From NCBI RefSeq assembly GCF_015291705.1, contig NZ_CP030050.1:7936001-8000000 (forward strand): a stretch of 64,000 nt of DNA, in the 5' to 3' direction. Within the stretch, counting starts at the first letter, position 1, and each line of letters starts with the position of its first letter. Made by a program: the position numbers and the translations under genes. This document shows, piece by piece, positions 56,640 through 64,000 of this stretch. The notes under the pieces were generated by a model. It was given only the letters and a program-made list of their open reading frames with translations. It had not been told where the DNA came from and did no database searches. This DNA is from Bradyrhizobium arachidis (GTDB lineage Bacteria; Pseudomonadota; Alphaproteobacteria; Rhizobiales; Xanthobacteraceae).

Positions 56640-58331
56640 TCAGGCCCAATACCATTCGCGGATGTTCCAGCAGTTGATGGAGGTGTTGATGTTGGGACGG
56701 AAGCCTTGCAGCCCCTCCTTTACACCCTCGGCGATGAAGCCCTGGAACATCGGCAGGATCGCAAGATCGTTGCGGATCAGCTTTTGCAGATCACCATAGG
56801 TGGTCTTGCGCTGCCCCAGATCGAATTGCTTCGCGCCCTCGGCGAGGAGACGATCGGCCTCGGGATTTTTGTATTGATAGGTGTTGTAGCCGCGGCCGCC
56901 CTTGGCGGGAATGGCGCCCGAGCCGAAGCGCGGCGTCACGTCGGGGTCGCTGCCGAGCATGAAGTTCACGGACACCAGCACCGAATTGAACTTCGACTGC
57001 TGCCAGAAATCGCCCCAGATCACCGCGGCCGGCATGTTGTTGACACGCATCGCAGCACCGATCGCGCGCCAGTCCTGGATCAGGAGCTGCTGGGTCTGCT
57101 CGCGCACGGCATTGCCTGAGGTCGTCGAGTTGGTGAATTCGAGCTTGACGCCGCCCTTCTCGCGCACGCCCCCGGAGCCGCGCACCCAGCCGGCCGCATC
57201 GAGCAGAGCATTGGCCTTGGCGGGATCGTATTTGTGCTGCGGCAGCCCCTGCTGGAACGACCAGGCCTGCTGCGGCACGAAGCTCTCGGTCTGCGTCGGC
57301 AGGCCGTAATAGAGCGCGTCGATGATCGCCTGCTTGTTGATGGCAAGATACAGCGCCTCGCGCACCGCGCGGTCGGCGAAGGGACCGAATTCCAGGTTGG
57401 GCGCGATGTGCTCCACCGAAGAGGTCGCGGAGACGAAGATCTTGCGGCCCTTCAGCGTCTTCGCCTCCTGCACGAAGTTCGGCAAAATGCCTTGCAGGCC
57501 GGTGTAGTCGACCTGGCCGGTGCGGAACTGGGTGTAGAGCACGGTGAGGTCGGGGATGTATTTGAACACCACGCGTTCGACGTAAGGTCCTTTGCCGTGA
57601 TAGCCGGTGTGGGCATTGAGCAGGATGTGGTCGCCGGGCACGCGCTCGCCCCAGCGGAACGGCCCGGTGCCGACGGGCGCATTGTGGAACGGCGAGGCGT
57701 TCGGATCGGACACCTTCTCCAGGATGTGCTTGGGCACGATGAAGGTCAGCGATCCCAGGATGGACATGTAGGGCGAATACGGCGCTTCCATCCGCCAGTG
57801 GATCTCGTCCGCCGCTACGACCTTGATGTCCTTGACGAGGCTGTGGCCGACGCGGCTGCGCGCGCGGAAATTGGAATCGTTGATCAGCTCGAGCGAGAAC
57901 TTGACGTCCTCGGCCGTGAACGGCGTGCCGTCATGCCACTTCACGTCGTTGCGCAGCTTGATCTTCCAGGTCAGACCGTCGGCCGACAGGCCGCCATTTT
58001 CGATGGTCGGCACTTCGCGCGCGAGGTCCGGAACGAAATTGCCCTCGGGATCGATGTACCAGAGCAGCGAGAACACCTGCCACCAGACGCCCTGATCGAC
58101 CTCGATGCCGGGCATCAGCGGATGAAACACCGTCGGCTCCTGCGACAGCGCCGCGATCACCTGACCGCGCGGCTTGTCCGGCGGATTGGTCGGGCGTTCG
58201 GTCTGGGCGATGGCGCTGCCTGCGAGGCTCCATCCCGCTGCGGCGCCCGCGCCGAGCTGGAAGAACTGACGGCGGTTCGGACTGCCGAGACGCACTGCCT
58301 CAATGCCGAACTTGCCCATGTCATCTGCCAT
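56640..58331 (-). CDS. ABC transporter substrate-binding protein (SBP_bac_5)
   Basis: 563 aa. A Tat-like signal near residues 19-37 (SPNRRQFFQLGAGAAAG) precedes an Ala-rich stretch. Then the SBP_bac_5 fold with WKIKLRNDVKWHDGTPFTAEDVKFSLELI. The class binds peptides, opines or nickel; with a DAO oxidase in the operon, an amine or opine-like ligand is plausible. Start ATG 58331 with GGAG. Intergenic control region upstream at 58332-58550 faces the XRE-cupin gene. Confidence 0.93.
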   Translation of the reverse strand: MADDMGKFGIEAVRLGSPNRRQFFQLGAGAAAGWSLAGSAIAQTERPTNPPDKPRGQVIAALSQEPTVFHPLMPGIEVDQGVWWQVFSLLWYIDPEGNFVPDLAREVPTIENGGLSADGLTWKIKLRNDVKWHDGTPFTAEDVKFSLELINDSNFRARSRVGHSLVKDIKVVAADEIHWRMEAPYSPYMSILGSLTFIVPKHILEKVSDPNASPFHNAPVGTGPFRWGERVPGDHILLNAHTGYHGKGPYVERVVFKYIPDLTVLYTQFRTGQVDYTGLQGILPNFVQEAKTLKGRKIFVSATSSVEHIAPNLEFGPFADRAVREALYLAINKQAIIDALYYGLPTQTESFVPQQAWSFQQGLPQHKYDPAKANALLDAAGWVRGSGGVREKGGVKLEFTNSTTSGNAVREQTQQLLIQDWRAIGAAMRVNNMPAAVIWGDFWQQSKFNSVLVSVNFMLGSDPDVTPRFGSGAIPAKGGRGYNTYQYKNPEADRLLAEGAKQFDLGQRKTTYGDLQKLIRNDLAILPMFQGFIAEGVKEGLQGFRPNINTSINCWNIREWYWA

Positions 58332-58415
58332 GACCAGTCTCCGTTCCCGCACGCGGCACCGTCTCCCGCGCCCCCGAGACCCCGGCAAAGGGACAGGAAG
58401 TGGGCTTTAGTGCTT

Positions 58416-58451
58416 CTAAATTTTTCGATCAAAAGTTCATCATGACTAAAT
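58416..58451. promoter_or_regulatory. AT-rich operator-like stretch between ABC operon and regulator
   Basis: TTCTAAATTTTTCGATCAAAAGTTC... with ACTAAAT nearby: an A/T-rich island in GC-rich DNA, TTTT-CGATC-AAAA at the centre. Likely promoter/operator for the divergent XRE-cupin regulator and binding-protein gene; exact sites unresolved. Confidence 0.35.
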
Positions 58452-58550
58452 ACAGCTGTCAATCGCATTGCTAGTATGCGCGACCTTTTCACTGTGACTG
58501 AACCTCGGATCGACGCGGTCCCGGGGTGATACGATGCATGGGAGAGCGAC

Positions 58551-59183
58551 ATGGATGGTCGCGGCGATACCAACGGCACCAAGGACGCACCGGCGATCGA
58601 GGCCGACGATGCGGTCGACCAGCGCCTCGGCGAGACCGTGCGGCTGCTGCGTCAGCGCGCCGGACTCTCGATCCAGGACGTCGCCAACAAGACCGGCCTC
58701 TCCAACGGCATGATCAGCCAGCTCGAACGCGCACGCGCGATGCCGTCGATCCGCACGCTGCGCCTGCTCAGCATCGCGCTCGACGTTCCCATCTCCTACT
58801 TCTTCGAGACCAGCGATCCCACCGATGTGCAGCGCTACATCGTGCGCAAGAACAACCGGCGCCTGCTGCGACTCACCGCCAGCGGCGTCGTCAAGGAAGC
58901 GCTCACCCCTGACGGCAATGGCCAGCTCGAACTCTACGAGCTCACGCTCAACCCCGGCGCCTCCTCAGGCACGGACTTCCTGCAGCACACCGGCGAGAAG
59001 GCCGGCTACATCCTCTCCGGCAGCCTGCGGCTGTGGCTCGACAACCAGGCCCATGTGCTGGAAGCCGGCGACAGTTTTCGTTTTCCGAGCATCGTGCCGC
59101 ACATGTTCGACAACCCGACCCAGCAGGTGGCGCGCGCGATCTGGGTCACGACGCTGCGCCAGACCGATTCGCCGGCAGGTTGA
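58551..59183 (+). CDS. XRE-type regulator with C-terminal cupin
   Basis: 210 aa. Residues about 25-80 form an HTH_3 domain (LRQRAGLSIQDVANKTGLSNGMISQLERARAMPSI). The C-terminal domain is a cupin (GEKAGYILSGSLRLWLDN, SFRFPSIVPHMFDNPTQ) that binds a small effector. PuuR/SutR architecture. It stands divergent to the ABC/oxidase operon and probably represses it. Confidence 0.93.
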   Translation: MDGRGDTNGTKDAPAIEADDAVDQRLGETVRLLRQRAGLSIQDVANKTGLSNGMISQLERARAMPSIRTLRLLSIALDVPISYFFETSDPTDVQRYIVRKNNRRLLRLTASGVVKEALTPDGNGQLELYELTLNPGASSGTDFLQHTGEKAGYILSGSLRLWLDNQAHVLEAGDSFRFPSIVPHMFDNPTQQVARAIWVTTLRQTDSPAG

Positions 59184-59324
59184 GCCACCTGCTAAGTTCC
59201 CGGCGGCCCCCGGCGCCGCAAATTGACCATCGACGGAGACGCGGGCAGTCTGTAGCTCACGTGATGCCGGCCTCGTCGACAGGGCGGCGGGACGGTGCGC
59301 TTCTGGCGTCTTTGGTATGAGAGC

Positions 59325-61187
59325 ATGAAACTCAGGAGGCTTCTGACACTCGCGATCGCCACGCAGGCCGTCGTGACCAGTGCCGCTCTCCTTATCTCTT
59401 ATGCCGTGGCCGGCGCCGCCGGCGGCTTCGGCATCGCCCAGGTCATCGCCCTCTTCGCAAGCGTCGTCGTTGCGGTGCTGCTTGCGCGGCTGTGCACGGG
59501 CGCGATCGAGACGGCGCAGATGAAGCATACGGCCGCAGCGTTGGCCGAGCAGGCGCAGGCCGGCGCGCAAGCAACGCAAGGCGTCATCAAGACCGCGCTC
59601 GATGCCTTCATCCAGACCGACGCGAACGGCGTCGTGCTGGAGTGGAGCTTTCAGGCCGAAGCCCTGACCGGATGGTCGCGCAAGGAGGCGCTCGGCACCG
59701 ATGTCGTCGACCTCCTCATCGCCGAACCACTCCGCGCCGGCTTCCGGCAGCGGATGATGCGGCTGTTGCCGGAATTGTCGCATACGCCGATCGGCATCCG
59801 GTTCGAGGCAACCCTGCTGCACCGGAACGGCGACGAGATCCTGATCGAAGGCTCCAGCACGGCGCTCCACGTCGGGACGCGCCACCTCATCAACATTTTC
59901 GTCAAGGACGTCACCCAGAAGCGCGCCGCCGAGGAGCAGCTGATCCAGGCGCAAAAGATGGAGGCGGTCGGGCAGCTCACCGGCGGCATCGCGCACGAAT
60001 TCAACAACATGCTCACGGTGATCACCGGCACGATCGAGATCCTCGCCGACGCCGTGAAGGACAACCCGCCGCTTGCGACCATCACCAAGCTGATCAGCGA
60101 GGCGGCGGACCGCGGCGCCGTGCTGACGTCGAGCCTGTTGTCCTTTGCGCGCAAGCAGGCGCTCCAGCCGGCCGAGATCGACGTCAACGAACTGCTCGAG
60201 GAGCTGGCAAAGCTGCTGCTGGCGACCTTCGAGAAGAAGATCGAGATCGTGACCAGGCTCGACGGCAATGTCTGGCTCGCCTTCGCCGACCGCGGCCAAT
60301 TGAGCTCAGCGCTGCTCAACCTTGCGATCAATGCCCGCGACGCGATGCTGGACGGCGGCAGGCTGACGCTGACGACACGCAACGTCGTGTTCGGCGTGCG
60401 CGAGGCGGTGGCGGTCGGCGCCGGCTATGCCGGCGACTATGTCGAGATCGAGATCGCCGACACCGGCACCGGCATTCCGCAAGCCATCCTCGAACGCATC
60501 TTCGATCCCTTCTTCTCTACCAAGGATGTCGGCAAGGGCACCGGGCTCGGCCTCAGCATGGTGTTCGGCTTCGTCAAGCAGTCAGGCGGCGGCATCAAGG
60601 TCTCCTCCACCGAAGGCCGCGGCACGATCTTCACGATCTACCTGCCGAAGGCGGAGACGAGCACGCTTCGCCCGACCGGTTATGACGAGCGCAAGATCGT
60701 CGGCGGAACGGAGACCGTCCTGTGCGTCGAGGACGACCACGATGTCCGCCAATACGTCACGGTGCAGCTCGAAAGCCTCGGCTACAAGGTCATCCCCGCC
60801 GTCAACGCTGCTGAAGCGCTCGCCATTTCGGCGCAAGGCACGCCGTTCGACCTGCTCTTCACCGACATCGTGATGCCCGGCGGCATCAACGGGCGCGAGC
60901 TCGCGGAGCGGATGGTTGCGGAACGTCCCTCGCTGCGGGTCCTGTTCACGTCGGGCTACGCCTACGACTCCCTGCATGCGCAGGGACGCGCCACCATGGG
61001 CGCGCCGTTACTGACAAAACCCTACCGCAAGGCCGAGCTCGCGCGCATGCTGCGCCGCTCGCTCGATACCGCGGTCGATTCCGCGGGCGATCCGATTCCC
61101 ACGCCGTATTCGGTGCAGGCCGATGTCGAGGGCTTCTTGCGCAGGCAGGCCGCCGAAGACCGCCGCACGACCTGGCCGCGAAAATAA
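59325..61187 (+). CDS. Hybrid sensor histidine kinase/response regulator
   Basis: 620 aa. Two TM helices in the first 65 residues, PAS-type sensor (about 85-205), HisKA with LTGGIAHEFNNMLTVITGTIEIL (phospho-His in AHEFNN), HATPase with NLAINARDAM and TGTGIPQAI / GKGTGLGLSMVFGF, and a C-terminal receiver (VEDDHDVRQYV; Asp in LLFTDIVMPGG). Start ATG 59325; a GTG at 59295 also fits. Signal unknown. Confidence 0.94.
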   Translation: MKLRRLLTLAIATQAVVTSAALLISYAVAGAAGGFGIAQVIALFASVVVAVLLARLCTGAIETAQMKHTAAALAEQAQAGAQATQGVIKTALDAFIQTDANGVVLEWSFQAEALTGWSRKEALGTDVVDLLIAEPLRAGFRQRMMRLLPELSHTPIGIRFEATLLHRNGDEILIEGSSTALHVGTRHLINIFVKDVTQKRAAEEQLIQAQKMEAVGQLTGGIAHEFNNMLTVITGTIEILADAVKDNPPLATITKLISEAADRGAVLTSSLLSFARKQALQPAEIDVNELLEELAKLLLATFEKKIEIVTRLDGNVWLAFADRGQLSSALLNLAINARDAMLDGGRLTLTTRNVVFGVREAVAVGAGYAGDYVEIEIADTGTGIPQAILERIFDPFFSTKDVGKGTGLGLSMVFGFVKQSGGGIKVSSTEGRGTIFTIYLPKAETSTLRPTGYDERKIVGGTETVLCVEDDHDVRQYVTVQLESLGYKVIPAVNAAEALAISAQGTPFDLLFTDIVMPGGINGRELAERMVAERPSLRVLFTSGYAYDSLHAQGRATMGAPLLTKPYRKAELARMLRRSLDTAVDSAGDPIPTPYSVQADVEGFLRRQAAEDRRTTWPRK

Positions 61188-61193
61188 CTGCGC

Positions 61194-62219
61194 CTAGCTC
61201 ATCCTACGCCGCAGCGTCGCAGACGGCGTCTCGCCGAATTTTTCGCGGTAGGCGCCGGCCATGCGGCCGAGATGGGTGAAGCCGAGATCGAACGCGATCT
61301 CGGTGATCGAGGCATCGGGCGCGGCCTGCGAGAGGCGCCCATGCAGGCCGGCGAGGCGCATGTCGAGCAGCATCTCCGAAATCGACACGCCGAAGTGACG
61401 GCGGAAGCCGAGCTGGAGCGCGCGGATGCCGACGCCGGACGCGCAGGCGAGCTCTGCGAGATCGAGCGGCTCGCCGGCATTGTCGGCAAGATGGTCGCGC
61501 GCGGCACGAAGCGCGCGCGGCAGACGCTCCGCTTGCCCAGAGAATGTCGTGATCGCATCCGAGAGGCCATGGCGCTGGCCATTGAGGAGACGATCGAGCA
61601 GCGCCTCGCGCCAATCGGTCATCGCGACCGGTGACAGCCTACCGGGGGGACCAAGACGCTCGGCGAGCTGCATCAGTTCATTGAGCTTCGTGCGGAGATC
61701 GTGCCCGGACGGCGCATCAAGGTCGATCACAGGATCGAACTCGACCGGCCCCGCCGCCTTGCCCGACAGCGCCGCAGCGCGCTGCTCGACCATGCGGCGG
61801 TCAAGCAGCAGGATGATTTGCGCACAATCCGTCCACACCATCCGGGTCGGAATGGTCGGCGACAGCAGCGACGCCGTCCGGCCCGCTGCGGTCTCGATCT
61901 CGCAGGCTCCGGCACGAATGCGGGCGGCGCCGGTGAGCGGGATCTGTACCAGGAAGAAGCGGTCGAGGCAGCCGGGATCGATGCTCACCGATCCGCCATA
62001 GGCGACGTAGTTGATGGAAAACCCTGCGAATGCCGCGCAATTGTGCCGGGCCGAGAAGCCGGCTGCGCGCGCTTGCGCCGGCTTGAGATCGTGGGGACAG
62101 AAGATGCGCCCGATCTGCTCGGCAGCCTCGTCGACATCATCGGTGGTGACGCGGGCGAAAGCCGCCAGCCGTTCGGCTGTGGCTCCCCTTGCGCTCGTCT
62201 CCAGCACGGCTGCGGACAT
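61194..62219 (-). CDS. AraC-family transcriptional regulator
   Basis: 341 aa. The N-terminal AraC_binding_2-like sensor domain is the type seen in FeaR and related regulators. C-terminal HTH_18 with LAELACASGVGIRALQLGFRRHFG and ITEIAFDLGFTHLGRMAGAYREKFGETPSATL. Divergent to the cupin at 62408. Probably controls the cupin and flavin monooxygenase. Confidence 0.94.
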   Translation of the reverse strand: MSAAVLETSARGATAERLAAFARVTTDDVDEAAEQIGRIFCPHDLKPAQARAAGFSARHNCAAFAGFSINYVAYGGSVSIDPGCLDRFFLVQIPLTGAARIRAGACEIETAAGRTASLLSPTIPTRMVWTDCAQIILLLDRRMVEQRAAALSGKAAGPVEFDPVIDLDAPSGHDLRTKLNELMQLAERLGPPGRLSPVAMTDWREALLDRLLNGQRHGLSDAITTFSGQAERLPRALRAARDHLADNAGEPLDLAELACASGVGIRALQLGFRRHFGVSISEMLLDMRLAGLHGRLSQAAPDASITEIAFDLGFTHLGRMAGAYREKFGETPSATLRRRMS

Positions 62220-62407
62220 CGTCGACCACGCTTCGCGTCACGGAATTGCTTTAAGCCTATAATAGTTCCCCGGACGCGAGAAGGGCCGCGGCTGCAAAAT
62301 CGTCGTGCTGCATGGCAACAGCCATGCCCGGATTCGTTTAGCGGATAGACAGGCGGCCCAAGGCTGGCCGAAGCTCCGTCCCCGCCGGAATCCATGAGGA
62401 GCAAGCC

Positions 62408-62857
62408 ATGACTGCACTCGAAAAGGGCATTACCGCCAATGGCACGGGCTATGGGGGCAAGAGCTGGAACATCCTGGGCCAGGTCTACTTCCCCAAGGCC
62501 GTCACCGACTCTACCTTCGCGTTCGAGACCAACAGCGACCCCGGCCAGTTCGTGCCGGTGCACATCCATCCGACCCAGGACGAGTTCATCCTGGTGCAGG
62601 AAGGCACGCTCGACCTCAAGCTCGACGGCAAATGGGTCAAGGCCCATGCCGGTGACCTCGTGCGCATGCCGCGCGGCATCCCGCATGGCTATTTCAACAA
62701 ATCCGACAAGCCGTGCCGCGCGCTGTTCTGGGTCTCGCCGATGCAGAAGCTGGAGGCGCTGTTCAACCAGCTGCACAATCTGACCGACCCGGCTGAAGTC
62801 GTGCGCATCTCGGCGCTGCACGAGGTCGACTTTCTGCCGCCCGAGGCCAACGACTAG
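62408..62857 (+). CDS. Cupin-domain protein
   Basis: 149 aa, single cupin: VHIHPTQDEFILVQEGTLDLKLDGKW (metal His/Glu) and GDLVRMPRGIPHGYFNKSD (second motif). Enzyme or binding protein of unknown substrate, such as a dioxygenase-type or isomerase accessory. GAGGAG before the ATG. Followed by the flavin monooxygenase gene, likely an operon. Confidence 0.9.
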   Translation: MTALEKGITANGTGYGGKSWNILGQVYFPKAVTDSTFAFETNSDPGQFVPVHIHPTQDEFILVQEGTLDLKLDGKWVKAHAGDLVRMPRGIPHGYFNKSDKPCRALFWVSPMQKLEALFNQLHNLTDPAEVVRISALHEVDFLPPEAND

Positions 62858-62965
62858 GCGCAGCGCGCCTCCTCGCCCACCTCCATCTGCTTGCAGCTCC
62901 GCCGGCCGCGCCTTGCGGCCGAACGTGGCCGCTTGCGCGCGAAACACCTGATTGCGAGCCATCCC

Positions 62966-64000
62966 ATGGTCAGTCCCAAGCATGTCTGCGTGATCGGCGC
63001 CGGCGTCTCCGGCCTTGCCGCTGCAAAAGCGTTCTCCAGCCGCGGCCACCGCGTCACCATCGTCGAGCGGAGCGCCGATCTCGGCGGCGTCTGGGAGCCG
63101 GCGCGCTCCTATCCGGAGGTGCAGACCCAGAGCCCGAAGGATCTCTACCGCTACACCGACCGCGCCATGCCGGACGCCTATCCGGAATGGCCAACCGGGC
63201 CGCAGGTCCACGCCTATCTCGCCGATTACGCCAGGAGTTTTGGCCTCGACCGCATGCTGCGCCTCAATACTGAAGTCGCCGGCATGGCGCGCCGCACTGA
63301 CGGCAAGCCGGGCTGGACGCTTACCCTGACGAGCAAGGGCGGGACGCCGTCGAACGAGGAGTTCGATTTCGTCGCGGTCTGCACCGGGCAGTTCAACGAA
63401 CCGCGCGAGCTGCATTGCCGCGGCGAAGGCAGCTTCCTGGGCCAGGGCGGCCAGATCCTGCATTCGTCGAAATACGGCGATCCCGCGCTGGCGAAAGGCC
63501 GCCGCGTCGTCGTGCTCGGCGGCTCGAAATCGGCGACCGACATCGCCGTGAACGCGGTGAAATCAGGCGCGCGCGAGGTCACCATCGCGATGCGCGAGCC
63601 GGTCTGGCGCATCCCCTACTTCATCGGCGGGCTCGTGAACTTCAAGCGCATCCTCTACATCCGCGCGCAGGAGGAGATGTTTCCAGGCTGGGGCGCCAGC
63701 GCGATGGCGCGGCTTGCCCACCGCATTGCCGCGCCATTGGTCTGGGCGAACTGGCGCGGGCTCGAAAGCCTGCTCAAGGCGCAGCTCAAGCTCGGCCGCT
63801 GCAAGATGGTGCCGAAGGAGCGGATCGAGGACGGCGTCAACTGCTCGGTGCCGATCGCAACGCCCGGCTTCTATCCGATGGTCGCCGACGGCCGCATCAA
63901 GGCCGTGTTCGGCACGTTCGATCATTATGAAGGCGACACCATCGTGATGAGCGGCGGCGAGCGCATTGGCGCCGACGTCGCGGTGCTCGCGATCGGCTAC
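62966..64000 (+). CDS. Flavin-containing monooxygenase (partial at 3' end)
   Basis: 345 codons, runs off the window without a stop. FAD-binding GAGVSGLAAAKAFSSRG, LGGVW, HSSKYGDPALAKGRRVVVLGGSKSATDIA (second, NADPH-binding Rossmann), and the linking region with WPTGPQVHAYL. FMO/Baeyer-Villiger-type enzyme; substrate unknown. The start is ATG 62966; a good RBS is not evident. Confidence 0.88.
   Translation, partial: MVSPKHVCVIGAGVSGLAAAKAFSSRGHRVTIVERSADLGGVWEPARSYPEVQTQSPKDLYRYTDRAMPDAYPEWPTGPQVHAYLADYARSFGLDRMLRLNTEVAGMARRTDGKPGWTLTLTSKGGTPSNEEFDFVAVCTGQFNEPRELHCRGEGSFLGQGGQILHSSKYGDPALAKGRRVVVLGGSKSATDIAVNAVKSGAREVTIAMREPVWRIPYFIGGLVNFKRILYIRAQEEMFPGWGASAMARLAHRIAAPLVWANWRGLESLLKAQLKLGRCKMVPKERIEDGVNCSVPIATPGFYPMVADGRIKAVFGTFDHYEGDTIVMSGGERIGADVAVLAIGY

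Overview
The window is a high-GC chromosomal segment from an alphaproteobacterium. It most resembles Bradyrhizobium or a close relative. The evidence is the gene content (ICE-like Irr boxes beside bacterioferritin, a DUF2277 protein, SAM-cyclase-AAA-TPR regulators), GC-rich codon use, and many dispersed palindromic intergenic repeats of the kind common in that group. I saw no rRNA, tRNA, CRISPR array, transposase, integrase or phage gene. The assignment is an inference from reading the sequence; no database was searched.

Layout. 1-3.8 kb: end of a thiamine operon (thiS', thiG, thiE, thiC). 4.0-5.0 kb: a compositionally atypical island with one two-TM orphan protein. 5-18.3 kb: mostly single genes (Mug-type glycosylase, SDRs, two GSTs, RidA, small secreted paralogues, a J-domain protein, a FlbD-C-terminus-like HTH protein behind a CtrA-type box, a collagen-like protein, an alpha/beta hydrolase, a PPOX-fold protein), separated by palindromic repeats. 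18.4-19.5 kb: bfr and bfd, each with an ICE-like element upstream. 19.5-27.7 kb: small secreted Gly-rich proteins, lytic transglycosylase, ettA, a D-hydroxyacid dehydrogenase, an L,D-transpeptidase with in-protein tandem repeats, and an anchored Ala/Pro-rich protein. 27.9-31.9 kb: sseA plus a rhodanese, and a divergent VWA/MoxR pair around a GlsB-like gene with a doubtful start. 31.9-33.3 kb: a repeat-dense, mostly non-coding stretch with a strongly structured candidate RNA.

33.3-45.7 kb: a GMC oxidoreductase, acetyltransferase and SMP-30 cluster; an AraC/GyrI regulator divergent from an enolase-superfamily gene; a GST; phaZ; and a TonB siderophore receptor with a PepSY membrane protein and a 64-aa membrane protein in overlapping series. 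45.9-49.3 kb: a 1109-aa SAM-cyclase-AAA-TPR regulator. 50.4-59.2 kb: an oligopeptide-type ABC importer operon (binding protein, two permeases, double ATPase) that also encodes an FAD amine/amino-acid oxidase and a 2-hydroxyacid reductase, with a divergent XRE-cupin regulator. 59.3-64 kb: a hybrid histidine kinase, an AraC regulator, a cupin and a flavin monooxygenase cut by the window end.

No complete novel defence or mobile system is evident. The best leads are the structured intergenic element near 32.3 kb, the collagen-like protein with opposed Asp8/Lys8 tails, the CtrA-type palindrome before the truncated FlbD-like gene, the two ICE boxes, and the low-GC two-TM orphan.
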